Positions 16,176-26,918 are shown, numbered from the stretch's first letter. The stretch is 64,000 bases of DNA from Cupriavidus plantarum (GCF_905397285.1 NZ_CAJPUX010000002.1:372001-436000), one strand, 5' to 3'. The notes: a model not told the origin generated them from the sequence alone. Program-made: numbers and translations.

Positions 16176-17396
16176 ATGGCTGCCGATTCCTCCGGCAAGC
16201 GCCGCTTCGCGCGCATCGATCGTCTTCCCCCCTACGTCTTCAACATTACCGCCGAGCTCAAGATGGCCGCCCGCCGCCGAGGCGAGGACATCATCGACAT
16301 GAGCATGGGCAACCCCGATGGCGCGACGCCGCCGCATATCGTGGCCAAGCTCGTCGATGCGGCCCAGCGACCCGACACGCACGGCTACTCGGCGTCGAAG
16401 GGCATTCCGCGGCTGCGGCGCGCGATTTCGCACTGGTATCGCGATCGGTATGGCGTCGACATCGACCCCGATACCGAAGCCATCGCGACGATCGGTTCGA
16501 AAGAGGGGCTCGCGCATCTGATGCTCGCCACGCTCGATCGTGGCGATACGGTGCTGGTCCCCGATCCCAGTTATCCGATTCATATCTATGGGGCGGTGAT
16601 TGCTGGCGCGGATATTCGTTCGGTACCGCTGACGACCGACGTCGATTTCTTCGCCGAGCTCGAGCGGGCGATTCGCGGCAGCTATCCGAAGCCCAAGATG
16701 ATCGTGCTCGGGTTTCCATCGAATCCGACGGCGGCCTGCGTGGAACTCGACTTCTTCGAGCGCGTGATCGCGCTCGCGCGCAAGCATGACATCTTCGTCG
16801 TGCATGACCTGGCGTATGCGGACATCGTGTTTGACGGATGGAAGGCGCCGTCGATCATGCAGGTGCCTGGCGCGAAGGACATTGCGGTGGAGTTTTTCAC
16901 GCTGTCCAAGAGCTACAACATGGCGGGTTGGCGCATTGGCTTCATGGTCGGCAATCCTGATCTGGTGGCCGCGCTGACGCGCATCAAGAGCTACCACGAC
17001 TACGGGACGTTCACGCCCTTGCAGGTGGCGGCGATCTCCGCGCTCGAGGGCGATCAGCAGTGCGTGAAGGAGATTGCCGCGCAATACCAGTCGCGTCGCG
17101 ATGTGCTGGCGCGCGGGTTGATCGAGGCGGGGTGGCCCGTCGAGATTCCCAAGGCGTCGATGTATATCTGGGCACGGATTCCCGAGCCGTATCGCGCGCT
17201 GGGGTCGCTCGAGTTTGCCAAGCAACTGCTGGCCAAGGCCAAGGTGTCCGTGTCGCCGGGGATTGGCTTTGGCGACTATGGCGATGAGCACGTCCGGTTC
17301 GCGCTGATCGAGAACGAGTCGCGGATCCGGCAGGCGGTGCGGGGAATCAAGGCGATGTTCCGCGCCGATGGGTTGATCAAGCCGGTCACGCCCTAG
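16176..17396 (+). CDS. PLP-dependent aminotransferase (AlaC-like)
   Basis: Fold-type I class I/II aminotransferase of 406 residues. It has the N-terminal [14 protein letters not shown] substrate motif, PSNPTA, the cofactor-binding DLAYAD, and the PLP lysine Lys245 in [15 protein letters not shown]. These match the alanine/glutamate-pyruvate transaminase branch (AlaC, formerly YfdZ). Upstream in-frame sequence from 16071 is not protein-like; ATG 16176 follows AAAGGA. A perfect hairpin follows the stop. Confidence 0.88.
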   Translation: MAADSSGKRRFARIDRLPPYVFNITAELKMAARRRGEDIIDMSMGNPDGATPPHIVAKLVDAAQRPDTHGYSASKGIPRLRRAISHWYRDRYGVDIDPDTEAIATIGSKEGLAHLMLATLDRGDTVLVPDPSYPIHIYGAVIAGADIRSVPLTTDVDFFAELERAIRGSYPKPKMIVLGFPSNPTAACVELDFFERVIALARKHDIFVVHDLAYADIVFDGWKAPSIMQVPGAKDIAVEFFTLSKSYNMAGWRIGFMVGNPDLVAALTRIKSYHDYGTFTPLQVAAISALEGDQQCVKEIAAQYQSRRDVLARGLIEAGWPVEIPKASMYIWARIPEPYRALGSLEFAKQLLAKAKVSVSPGIGFGDYGDEHVRFALIENESRIRQAVRGIKAMFRADGLIKPVTP

Positions 17397-17406
17397 GTGT
17401 CGACAT

Positions 17407-17430
17407 GCCCCTCTCCGCGTGGAGAGGGGC
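17407..17430. terminator. Hairpin between convergent aminotransferase and collagen-like genes
   Basis: GCCCCTCTCC (17407-17416) and GGAGAGGGGC (17421-17430) form a perfect 10-bp stem with a 4-base GCGT loop, 10 bp after the aminotransferase stop. A short ACTTTA tract follows on the plus strand. Its symmetry suits a bidirectional terminator. Confidence 0.8.
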
Positions 17431-17438
17431 GCGCGACT

Positions 17439-18701
<1,263 letters not shown>

Positions 18702-18846
18702 TCACCACCGCAACGGCCATGCCCAGTGCGAACCGGGCCGTGGTATGGCAAGGGACATCGACCGGCATGCCGCGCGGGGGTTGGGTTTGCGGGAGGGAGG
18801 GTGCGATTGAGACGACCGTTCGAATGCGCGCGATGACGCGGCGGCC

Positions 18847-18919
18847 CGTTACGGCATCGTTACCTCGTAACGTGGGCCGTAACGTTCGCCATAATGGTCG
18901 CCATAAGGTTCGCCATCAG
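18847..18919. repeat. Nested palindromes and three 12-bp repeats 3' of the diguanylate cyclase
   Basis: CGTTACGGC (18847-18855) pairs with GCCGTAACG (18876-18884). Inside it, CGTTAC (18858-18863) pairs with GTAACG (18867-18872). Directly after come three 12-bp units: GTTCGCCATAAT (18884), GGTCGCCATAAG (18896) and GTTCGCCATCAG (18908). The block lies just beyond the diguanylate cyclase stop and upstream of the collagen-like gene, so it may act as a terminator or a protein-binding site. Confidence 0.75.
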
Positions 18920-18942
18920 GCGAGCTTGAAACTGTCGTCGCG

Positions 18943-20169
18943 TCAGACCGTGGACGCATCGCGCGCCGACGTCCGATCCGGGGCGGAAGCGGCCGCGCCG
19001 TCGATCAGTTCGCTCTGACCGACCATGCGATTGCGGCCCCCAACCTTGGCCCGATAGAGCGCCGCATCGGCCCGCGCGGACAATTGCGCGAGGGACTCGC
19101 CGGCCCGCCATGTCGCCACGCCGCCGCTGACCGTGTAGTGCACGGTGCCGAACAGCGTCTCGACGGGATTGGCCGCCGCGCGGGCGCGCACGCGCTCCGC
19201 GACGTGCCGGGCCTCGGCCTCGCCGGTGGCGGGCAGCAGGATCACGAACTCTTCCCCGCCGAGCCGCGCGAGCCGGTCGGTGGCGCGAATTTCCTCGCCC
19301 GTCACGCGCGCGAACTCGCGCAGTACCGCATCGCCGGCCGCATGACCCCACGTATCGTTGACGGATTTGAAGCGATCGATGTCGATGATCACGAGCGCGG
19401 GCGTCGGCCCGCCGCGCATCGCGAGCGCCAGCGCGCGGGCGGCTTCCTCCTCGTAGGCCTTGCGCGACGCCACGCCCGTGAGGGTGTCGGTATTGGCGAT
19501 GGCCTCGAGCCGCCGCACGAGCGTGTCGTGGATCATCAGCACGGCGCCCATCGTAAGCGCGGGCATGACAAGCGCGCCGAGCGTCAGAAAGGCGATGTTG
19601 AGGCCCGGCGCCGTGATGCTGTCGCCGAGCATCGCCATCGCGGCCATCGTGCCCCGGGCGGTATGCGCGATGGCAAAACAGAGCGCGAACGTGGCGGTGG
19701 TGAGGAAATGGCTCGCGGTGCGTCCCGGCGGACGGTGGCGGATGAGCGTGATGCCGACGCCCGCGCAGAGCACCGCATGGAAGACGGAGACAAGCGAGAC
19801 GCGCGCGGCAAAGGCATCGACCAGATAGCGCAGCGCGATGACGCCCATCGCCACGCCGGCAGTGCCCGCGATGAGCAGGCGCCATGGCGGGCGGCCGCCG
19901 CAGAACAGGACGGTGCCCGCATAGAACATGCAGAGGGCCCAGGCCAGCGCGGCGTTGGCGACGACGATCGAGAGGACGTCGGGTACATTGCCGCGCAACG
20001 CGAACAGCGCGAGCGCCAGGGTCGCGACGAAGTTCGCATGACACCATTCGCGCACGCCCGGCAGGCCGCAGCGGCGCAGCGACCAGACGATGGCCAGCAT
20101 CATCGCGCTGAGCGCCGCGGTGATGACCAGCAGGGCGATCGGGGCCGACATCGGCGGGGCATCCTCCAT
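18943..20169 (-). CDS. Diguanylate cyclase (GGDEF), membrane-bound
   Basis: Synthesises cyclic di-GMP from two GTP. From ATG 20169 the protein has 408 residues. The N-terminal 220 form about six to seven hydrophobic helices, and the GGDEF domain follows. The active-site signature is GGEEF at 304-308, with an intact I-site RATD (295-298) exactly five residues before it, predicting product inhibition. The expected FKSVNDTWGHAAGDAVL motif is present. Sequence upstream of 20169 in the same frame is low-complexity and not protein-like. The sensed signal is unknown. Confidence 0.93.
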   Translation of the reverse strand: MEDAPPMSAPIALLVITAALSAMMLAIVWSLRRCGLPGVREWCHANFVATLALALFALRGNVPDVLSIVVANAALAWALCMFYAGTVLFCGGRPPWRLLIAGTAGVAMGVIALRYLVDAFAARVSLVSVFHAVLCAGVGITLIRHRPPGRTASHFLTTATFALCFAIAHTARGTMAAMAMLGDSITAPGLNIAFLTLGALVMPALTMGAVLMIHDTLVRRLEAIANTDTLTGVASRKAYEEEAARALALAMRGGPTPALVIIDIDRFKSVNDTWGHAAGDAVLREFARVTGEEIRATDRLARLGGEEFVILLPATGEAEARHVAERVRARAAANPVETLFGTVHYTVSGGVATWRAGESLAQLSARADAALYRAKVGGRNRMVGQSELIDGAAASAPDRTSARDASTV

Positions 20170-20299
20170 CAAAAGCTCAATGATACGCGGCCCGGTGGGT
20201 GGGGCGCGACCGTGCATGAGAGGGGGGAGCCGGGCGATGCAATCCCCGCGCGAAGCGGGGCGTTGGGTGGCGGCAGGGACGAGCGGTGCCGCCGCGGAC

Positions 20300-21274
20300 T
20301 TAGTCGATCCGCGCGCCCGACCGCTCGACCACGGGCTTCCAGCGCTTGTTCTCGCTGAGGACGAACTTGCTGAAGGCATCGGGCGAGAGCCGCATCGCGT
20401 CGGCGCCCTGTTGCGCGAGCTTGTTCTTGACCTCCGTCTTGCCAAGCGCGGCCACGACCGCGCCGTTGAGCTTCGCCAGCACGTCCTTCGGCACGCCCTT
20501 TGCCGCGAACAGGCCGAACCACGCGCCAGTCTCCACGCCGGGCACGCCGGCCTCGGCCATCGTCGGCACGTCCGGCAGCGTTCCCGTGCGCTGGGGCGAC
20601 GCCACCGCGAGCGCGCGCAGGGTGCCGCTGCGGATGTGCGAGATCACCGACGGCAGCGTCGCGAACATGAACTGCACGCGGCCGGCCAGCAGATCGTTGA
20701 GCGCATCGGCGCCCTTGTAAGGGACATGCGTGGTCTGCACGCCGGCGCGCTCGTTGAACAACACGCCCGACAGATGCGCGGCCGTGCCGACGCCGGTGGA
20801 ACTGAAGTTGGTCGAATTCGGATGCGCCTTTGCGTAGGCGACGAGGTCCTTCACCGATTTCACGGGCAGCGTGGGCGGGACCACGAGCACGTTGGGCACG
20901 TCGGCCATCGGCGCGACGGGCGTGAGCTCGGTCAGCGGATTGACCTTGAGCTTGCTGTACAGCGAGGGATTGATGGCGATCGGGCCCACCGACGTCGCCA
21001 GCAGCGTGTAACCGTCCGGCTCCGTGCGGCTCACCATCTCGGTACCGATATTGCCGCCCGCGCCGGGACGGTTCTCGACCACGACGCTCTGGCCGAGCGT
21101 CTGCGACATCTCGGCCGCGACTTCGCGCGCAAGGATGTCGGTGGTGCCGCCAGCGGTGAACGCGACGACCATGCGGATGGGTTTGGTGGGGAAATTCGAC
21201 GTTTGCGCGAATGCGGTCGCTGCGGCGCAGCAAAGCAGCATGCCGGCCGCGGCGGGCCGGAAGAATTGAAGCAT
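20300..21274 (-). CDS. Bug (TctC-like) receptor
   Basis: Periplasmic carboxylate receptor, 324 residues, with signal peptide ending near AFA-QT. Motifs are IRMVVAFTAGGTTDILAR, VENRPGAGGNIGTE and THVPYKGADALNDLLAGRV. It is most similar in wording to the receptor at 36048 (shared AFTAGGTTD, YKGADALNDLL and RVQFMFAT), so the two are probably recent paralogues. It lies downstream of a LysR gene on the same strand and close to the divergent MmgE/PrpD-acyl-CoA synthetase genes. Confidence 0.92.
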   Translation of the reverse strand: MLQFFRPAAAGMLLCCAAATAFAQTSNFPTKPIRMVVAFTAGGTTDILAREVAAEMSQTLGQSVVVENRPGAGGNIGTEMVSRTEPDGYTLLATSVGPIAINPSLYSKLKVNPLTELTPVAPMADVPNVLVVPPTLPVKSVKDLVAYAKAHPNSTNFSSTGVGTAAHLSGVLFNERAGVQTTHVPYKGADALNDLLAGRVQFMFATLPSVISHIRSGTLRALAVASPQRTGTLPDVPTMAEAGVPGVETGAWFGLFAAKGVPKDVLAKLNGAVVAALGKTEVKNKLAQQGADAMRLSPDAFSKFVLSENKRWKPVVERSGARID

Positions 21275-21285
21275 GAGTCGTCTCC

Positions 21286-21312
21286 GATGTTCGTAGTGTT
21301 CTATCGAACATC
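21286..21312. promoter_or_regulatory. Palindrome over the bug 5' untranslated region
   Basis: GATGTTCG (21286-21293) and CGAACATC (21305-21312) form a perfect 8-bp inverted repeat with an 11-bp centre. The centre contains a third GTTC half-site, so GTTC-TATC-GAAC is also palindromic. It ends 12 bp from the bug start codon, where a bound regulator or RNA hairpin would affect initiation. Confidence 0.6.
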
Positions 21313-21394
21313 TTAGGGAAACGCGCCCGCTCAGCTATGAAAAAAGAGAAACGCTGCGTTCATGCCCCGCCGCAACGCTCAACGGGTCAACGGC

Positions 21395-22306
21395 TCAACG
21401 CGGCCGCTGGACGTGCTGCTCCATGGTCGCGCAATGGGCAAGGTACTCGAGCAACTGCGCCGTGGCGGCCGGCAGGCTGTCGCGATCGCGCACGCAGACG
21501 TGGAATTCCCGCACGGCCCATTCGTCATTGAGCGTGAGCAGGGACAGGCCCATCATCGACAGGTAGTTCTTGGCGATGCCCTCGGGAACCACCGCGATGC
21601 CGAGGCCCTCCCGCACCATGCGGCAGCGCGCTTCGAAGTTCGACACCTGCGTCTTGATCGTCAGCGGACGCGATATCGTGCCCGACACCAGTGTCAGGAA
21701 CGCATCGAACGTGTGGCGCGGGAAGTAGCCGAGAAAGTCGTAGTCGAGCGCCTCCTCGAGCCGCAGCGAACCCTTGGCCTCGAGGGGATGGCCGCGCGGC
21801 ACGACGAGGCCCACGCGGTCCTTGCGATAGGGTAGCGAGAACACGCCGGGGCTCGGGCTGCGCGCGTGATAGATGCCGATATCGGCGTCCCCGTTCGACA
21901 CCATGCGCGGAATATCGAAGCTGAAGGCCTCCATCAGGTCGATGCGCGCTTCAGGCACGCGCTTGAGAAAGCCGCCGATGTCCGTCGGCAGGAATTGCAG
22001 CACCGTCGAGCGGTTCGACGCGAGGCGAATCTTCGCGGTGCCGTCGATGGAGAACGTGGCGAGCGCATCCTGCGCCAGCTGCACGCTGCGCACGATGGCC
22101 TTGGCGCGCTGATACAGCATCGCGCCGGCGGGCGTGGGTTCGACGCCGCGGCCATGGCGGCGGAGCAGGGCGGTGCCCGCGCGGCGCTCGAGTTCGGCGA
22201 TGCGTTTGCTGGCGGCCGAAGTCACCAGGTTCTCGCGTTCGGCCGCGCGTGACAGGCTTTTCTCCTCGACGGCGGCAATCAGGATGAGGAGCGAAGGAAT
22301 GTCCAT
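21395..22306 (-). CDS. LysR-family transcriptional regulator
   Basis: 303-residue regulator. Its N-terminal HTH is LLILIAAVEEKSLSRAAERE, and VTSAASKRIAELERRAGTAL forms the recognition segment. The effector domain includes VPRGHPLEAKGS. ATG 22306 is chosen because the 82 upstream in-frame codons are not LysR-like. It is divergent from the MmgE/PrpD gene (gap 238 bp) and upstream of the Bug receptor, so it probably regulates both. Confidence 0.9.
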   Translation of the reverse strand: MDIPSLLILIAAVEEKSLSRAAERENLVTSAASKRIAELERRAGTALLRRHGRGVEPTPAGAMLYQRAKAIVRSVQLAQDALATFSIDGTAKIRLASNRSTVLQFLPTDIGGFLKRVPEARIDLMEAFSFDIPRMVSNGDADIGIYHARSPSPGVFSLPYRKDRVGLVVPRGHPLEAKGSLRLEEALDYDFLGYFPRHTFDAFLTLVSGTISRPLTIKTQVSNFEARCRMVREGLGIAVVPEGIAKNYLSMMGLSLLTLNDEWAVREFHVCVRDRDSLPAATAQLLEYLAHCATMEQHVQRPR

Positions 22307-22544
22307 GGGCGAAAAGCTCGGGTAAAAACCGGCAAAAGATCCGGGATCGTGCGCAGTATGCATCGCGCGGCCGGTGGGATGGAACCCCCGCGCGCCCCCC
22401 TGCGGGAGCCCCGCGATATTTCGGGAGGTTTCTCCAAAAGTCAAAGCTGGCCGGAGCGGCATCCCTACCATGGGAACCATTCCGGCATACCAGCGACGCC
22501 GCGGCACCTCGGCGCCGTCGTGCAAAACAGCGAGGAGACACCCT

Positions 22545-23900
22545 ATGATCATCGAAGATTTCGCCGCCTATGTCGGCCGGGAGGCCACTTCGCGCCTGCC
22601 CGACGTTGCACTGCACCATGCGCGCCGCGCGGTCGTCGACTGGTTCGCCGCGCTGCTCGCGGGCGTGCGGATCGCGCCGGGCCAGCAACTGGTGGCCGCA
22701 CATCGGGAGGAACTCGGCGTCGGCCGTTCGACCATCGTCGGCCACGGCACCCATGCGTTTCCCGCGTTGGCCGCGTGGATCAACGGCAGCACGTCGCATG
22801 CGGCCGAGTTCGACGACATTTTCCGCGATGGGATCTATCACCCCGGCTGCCCCACGATTGCCGCGGCGCTGGCGCTGGCCGAGCAGGTGGATGCCAGCGG
22901 AACCGATTTCCTGCGCGCGGTCATCGCGGGCTACGAGGTCTCGACGCGCATCGGCGCGGCGATCCAGCCCGCGCACTATCGCTTCTTCCACACCACCGGC
23001 ACGGTCGGCTGTTTCGGCGCGGCGGCTGCGGGCGCGCTGCTCGTCGCGCCCGGCAATGCGCGCGTCGCGGCCGATGCCATGGCCACCGCCGCGACGTTCG
23101 CGTCGGGCCTGCAGCAGGCATTCCGCTCCGATGCCATGACCAAGGCGCTGCACGCGGGCCATGCGGCGCAGGTCGGTGTGCAGGCCGCGCAAGCCGCCGC
23201 GCACGGCGTCAACGGTGTGTACAACATACTCGAGGGCGATGCGGGCTTCGGTGCCGCGATGTGCGGCAAGCCGGACTGGCGCAACGTGACGCAGGGCCTC
23301 GGCACCGATTACAACGTCACGCGCATGACGCAGAAGAACCACGGCTGCTGCGGGCACACGTTTGCCGCGATCGACGCGGCCCAGCAAATCGTGCGCGATC
23401 ACGCGCTCGATCCGGCGCGCATTGCCGCGGTGCGCGTGGCGACTTATCAGGTAGCGCTGGACGTGACGGGCAACTTCAACCCGACCACGGCCTTCGAGGC
23501 GCGCTTCAGCCTGCCGTACGTCGTCTCCCACGGCATTCTGCGTGGCGCCGTGCGGCTCGATGCGTTCCTGCCCGAGCGCATGGCCGATGCGCGGATTCGC
23601 CAGCTCATGACGAAGGTCTCGCTGACCGCGGATCCGGAACTCACCGCGGCGTTTCCGCGTCAGCGCGCCGCGCGTGTGGAAATCGAGATGGTGGATGGCG
23701 CGCGGCACGAGTACTTCGCGCCGTATCGCAAGGGCGACCCCGAGTCGCCGCTCGACGATGCGACGCTGGCCGACAAGTTCATGGAGTTGAGCGCGCCGGT
23801 GTTGGGCGCGGGACCGGCGGCGCGCCTGCTGGATGCGCTATGGCAGCTCGACGATCGCCCCGTGCGCGCGCTCGGTCTTTCCCAGCTGAAGGCAGGCTGA
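22545..23900 (+). CDS. MmgE/PrpD family protein
   Basis: 451-residue member of the family of 2-methylcitrate dehydratase (PrpD), cis-aconitate decarboxylase and iminodisuccinate epimerase. Family features include the N-terminal helical bundle with VVDWFAALLAG, the conserved NGSTSHAAEFDD segment, and QKNHGCCGHTFAAIDAA around the active site. The start is ATG 22545 after GAGGAGACA. No prpB or prpC is nearby, so this is probably not the methylcitrate cycle. With an acyl-CoA synthetase 22 bp downstream, dehydration or isomerisation of a di- or tricarboxylate before CoA activation is plausible. Confidence 0.9.
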   Translation: MIIEDFAAYVGREATSRLPDVALHHARRAVVDWFAALLAGVRIAPGQQLVAAHREELGVGRSTIVGHGTHAFPALAAWINGSTSHAAEFDDIFRDGIYHPGCPTIAAALALAEQVDASGTDFLRAVIAGYEVSTRIGAAIQPAHYRFFHTTGTVGCFGAAAAGALLVAPGNARVAADAMATAATFASGLQQAFRSDAMTKALHAGHAAQVGVQAAQAAAHGVNGVYNILEGDAGFGAAMCGKPDWRNVTQGLGTDYNVTRMTQKNHGCCGHTFAAIDAAQQIVRDHALDPARIAAVRVATYQVALDVTGNFNPTTAFEARFSLPYVVSHGILRGAVRLDAFLPERMADARIRQLMTKVSLTADPELTAAFPRQRAARVEIEMVDGARHEYFAPYRKGDPESPLDDATLADKFMELSAPVLGAGPAARLLDALWQLDDRPVRALGLSQLKAG

Positions 23901-23922
23901 TCTCTTCACCACCGGTTTTCTC

Positions 23923-26037
23923 ATGACTTCGACCCCTTCCCGGGCCACCGGCGCCACGCTGGCCAAGGCCCTCTTCACGCCCACGCGCGTCGCACTGGTC
24001 GGCGCTTCCGCCGACGAAAGCAAGAACACCGCGCGCCCGATGCGCTTCATGCGCAAACATGGCTACGCGGGCACCATCTATCCGATCAACGCCGGCCGCG
24101 CGGAGGTGATGGGCCTGCAGGCCTATCCGCGCGTTGCCGATGTGCCGGGCCCCATCGATCAGGCGTTCGTGATGGTGCCAGGCCGGCAGGTGCCGGAAGT
24201 GCTCGAGCAATGCGCGGCGCGGGGTGCCCGCGTGGTGACCGTCTTCTCCGATGGCTTCGCCGAACTCGGCGGCGAGGGCGTGGCCGCGCAGGAAGCGCTG
24301 GCTGCGCGGGCACGCGAGCTCGGCGTGCGGCTGCTGGGGCCGAACAGCATCGGCGTGGTGGACGTGCATAGCGGCGCGATCCTGTCGGTCAATGCGGTTC
24401 TGGAGATGGACGAACTGCGCGCCGGCGGCATCAGCGTGATCTCGCAGAGCGGCTCGATGCTCGGTGCGCTGCTGTCGCGCGGCGCCGCCCGCGGGCTCGG
24501 GTTCGCCAAGCTCGTGTCGGTCGGCAATGAATGCGATATCGGAGTCGGCGAGCTGGTGGACATGCTCGTCGACGACGAAGCGACCGAAGTCATCCTCTTG
24601 TTTCTTGAAACGATCCGCGACGCCGCCGTGCTTGGCCCCGCGTTGCGCCGCGCAAGGGCGGCCGGCAAGCCCGTGCTCGCGTACAAGCTGGGCCGCTCCG
24701 CGCAGGGCGAGGCCCTGGCACAGTCGCATACCGGGGCGCTCGCTGGGAACGATGCCGCCGTCGATGCGTTCCTGCGCAAACATGGCGCGATGCGCGTGGA
24801 GTTTCTTGAGGCGCTGTTCGAGCTCGCACCGCTGGCGCGTCGGTATGCGAAGACCGTGCCGGTCCTCGACCGTGCGCCACGCGTGGCGGTGGTGACGACG
24901 ACGGGCGGTGGGGCCGCGACGGTCGTCGATCGGCTTGGCCTTGCCGATGTGGAAGCCGTGGCGCCTCCCGATGCCTTCATCGCGCATATGGCCGCGCGCG
25001 GCGTGAAGATTCGCCAGACGCCGATCATCGACCTGACGCTGGCCGCGACGAGCGTCCAATACCAGGATCTGGTCGAACAGATGCTGGAGAGCGACTGGTG
25101 CGATGCGGTGCTGTGCGTGGCGGGTTCGTCCGCGCAGTTCCATCCGCAACTGGCCGTGCGCCCGATCGTCGAAGCCTCGGCGGTGTCTTCGCGCACGGGC
25201 AAGCCCTTGTTGGCGTTTCTCGCGCCGGAGGCCACGAAGTCGCTGGACCTGATGCAGGCAGCGGGCGTGCCGGCTTTCCGCACGCCGGAGAGTTGTGCCG
25301 ATGCGCTGGCCTGCCTGTTTCGCTCGGCACGGTCGCGAGACGACGCGGTGGCGGCACCGGCGACGATCGCATGGCCAGCGGGACTCCCGACGCGGGGCGA
25401 CCTCTCGGAGTTCGAAGCCGCGAAGGTGTTCGCGGCGGCGGGCGTGCCCATCGCGCCGATGGCGCTCGTCACCGATGGCTCGCTCGCGCATGCCGTGCCC
25501 TATCCGGTGGTCGCAAAGATCTGCTCGCGCGACATCCTGCACAAGACCGAAGTCGGCGGCGTGAAGGTCGGCGTGCGCGACAACGCCGAACTGGCGAACG
25601 CGGCGGATCAGTTGTACGTGAATGTCGGTGGCGCCGCGCCCGACGCGCGTATCGACGGCATTCTGGTACAACGCATGGAAAGCCGGCTGCTCGAGCTGAT
25701 GCTCGGCTACCGCAACGATCCGCTCGTGGGCCCGATCGTGATGCTGAGCGCCGGTGGCGTGACCGCCGAACTCCATCGCGACGTCAGCCTGCGGCCCGCG
25801 CCGGTCACGCTCGCGGAAGCCAACGAGATGATCCACGAGGTCCGTACCACCCAGCTGATCCGCGGCTTTCGCGGACTGCCGCGCGGCGACGTGGATGCGC
25901 TGGCAAGGACCATCGTCGCGTTCTCGGGCCTGTCGGCCGTCTCCGGCGCGACGATCGAAGAGGCGGAAGTCAATCCGCTGTTCGTACGCGAGGACGGCGT
26001 CGTCGGTGTGGACTGCGTGGTGCGGCTGGCCCGCTAG
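23923..26037 (+). CDS. Acetate--CoA ligase (ADP-forming) family acyl-CoA synthetase
   Basis: 704-residue single-chain NDP-forming acyl-CoA synthetase. Order: CoA-binding Rossmann domain (LVGASADESKNTARPMRF, about 22-39), succinyl-CoA ligase-like domains (RLLGPNSIGVVD), the phospho-histidine loop QSHTGALAGNDAAVDAF (about 267-283), and a C-terminal ATP-grasp domain (VVAKICSRDILHKTEVGGVK, about 527-546). It forms an acyl-CoA from a carboxylate with ATP to ADP conversion. It is co-transcribed with the MmgE/PrpD gene. Its stop codon overlaps that of the convergent LysR gene. Confidence 0.93.
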   Translation: MTSTPSRATGATLAKALFTPTRVALVGASADESKNTARPMRFMRKHGYAGTIYPINAGRAEVMGLQAYPRVADVPGPIDQAFVMVPGRQVPEVLEQCAARGARVVTVFSDGFAELGGEGVAAQEALAARARELGVRLLGPNSIGVVDVHSGAILSVNAVLEMDELRAGGISVISQSGSMLGALLSRGAARGLGFAKLVSVGNECDIGVGELVDMLVDDEATEVILLFLETIRDAAVLGPALRRARAAGKPVLAYKLGRSAQGEALAQSHTGALAGNDAAVDAFLRKHGAMRVEFLEALFELAPLARRYAKTVPVLDRAPRVAVVTTTGGGAATVVDRLGLADVEAVAPPDAFIAHMAARGVKIRQTPIIDLTLAATSVQYQDLVEQMLESDWCDAVLCVAGSSAQFHPQLAVRPIVEASAVSSRTGKPLLAFLAPEATKSLDLMQAAGVPAFRTPESCADALACLFRSARSRDDAVAAPATIAWPAGLPTRGDLSEFEAAKVFAAAGVPIAPMALVTDGSLAHAVPYPVVAKICSRDILHKTEVGGVKVGVRDNAELANAADQLYVNVGGAAPDARIDGILVQRMESRLLELMLGYRNDPLVGPIVMLSAGGVTAELHRDVSLRPAPVTLAEANEMIHEVRTTQLIRGFRGLPRGDVDALARTIVAFSGLSAVSGATIEEAEVNPLFVREDGVVGVDCVVRLAR

Positions 26038-26918
26038 AAGAACCCGACGAACCGCGCCATGATCGGCGATAGCGTGCCGGTACGGTGCGCCATCAGGACG
26101 CGGCTGTTGGCGTCGGGGCCGATCAACGGGAGGTAGGCCACGCCGGGAATGCCCGTGCGGGCATAGATTTCCGGCAACACGGCAACGCCCGCGCCGCTAG
26201 CGACGAGGCCGATGATCGTGGTGGCTTCGCGCGCTTCCTGCACCGTGCGCGGCGCGAAGCCGGCGCGGTTGCACAGCGTGGTGACGTGGTCGAAGAGACC
26301 GCAGCCCAGGCCGCGCGGGAACAGCAGGAACGACTCGCCCGATAAATCGCCGATGTTCAGCGCGGGGCCGCCCTCTTGCGCGCGGCGGTGCCATCGCGGG
26401 ACCACGGCAACGAGGCGATCGGCCAGGACCTCCCTCACGGCGATCGAGGCGGGCGGGTGGAACTGCGGCGAGGGCCGCAGGAACCCGACGTCGATCTCGC
26501 CTTGTTCGATCTGCTGCAACTGCTGGCCCGTCGACATATGCACGAGTTCCAGCGTGGCGTTGCGGTGCGCTTCCCGAAACCGATGGAAGGCGCGCGGAAA
26601 CGGATCGTGCATCGGCACGGACGCGGTGAAGGCCACGCGGATCTCGCCCGCTTCGCCGCTGGCCACCTGCTTGACCACGTCCCGCGCCTGATCGAGATTC
26701 GCGAGCGCGGCGCGGGCTTTTTCGAGGAAGAGGCTGCCGGCCGGCGTCAGTGCCACCTTGTGTCGCGTGCGTTCGAGCAGCGGGCTGCCGAGTTCCTCCT
26801 CCAGGGCCTTGATCTGGATGGAGAGGGGCGGCTGGCTGATATGCAGCTTGCGGGCGGCTGCACTGAAACTGAGCGCCTCGGCGACCGCGACGAAGTAGCG
26901 CAGTTGGCGGAAATCCAT
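26034..26918 (-). CDS. LysR-family transcriptional regulator
   Basis: 294-residue LysR regulator with HTH VAVAEALSFSAAARKLHISQ and then PPLSIQIKALEEELGSPLLE, of the BenM/CatR-like branch. It is divergent from the Bug receptor at 27043. The 124-bp gap has CCGGTT (26938-26943) and AACCGG (26960-26965) as a possible operator. It shares the 4-bp palindrome CTAG with the stop of the acyl-CoA synthetase gene. It is a likely activator of the 27-29.5 kb catabolic genes. Confidence 0.9.
   Translation of the reverse strand: MDFRQLRYFVAVAEALSFSAAARKLHISQPPLSIQIKALEEELGSPLLERTRHKVALTPAGSLFLEKARAALANLDQARDVVKQVASGEAGEIRVAFTASVPMHDPFPRAFHRFREAHRNATLELVHMSTGQQLQQIEQGEIDVGFLRPSPQFHPPASIAVREVLADRLVAVVPRWHRRAQEGGPALNIGDLSGESFLLFPRGLGCGLFDHVTTLCNRAGFAPRTVQEAREATTIIGLVASGAGVAVLPEIYARTGIPGVAYLPLIGPDANSRVLMAHRTGTLSPIMARFVGFF

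Noticed and set aside
23779..25836. Minus-strand frame of 685 codons
   Set aside because: Lies entirely opposite the acyl-CoA synthetase gene, with His/Arg-rich composition and no motif.
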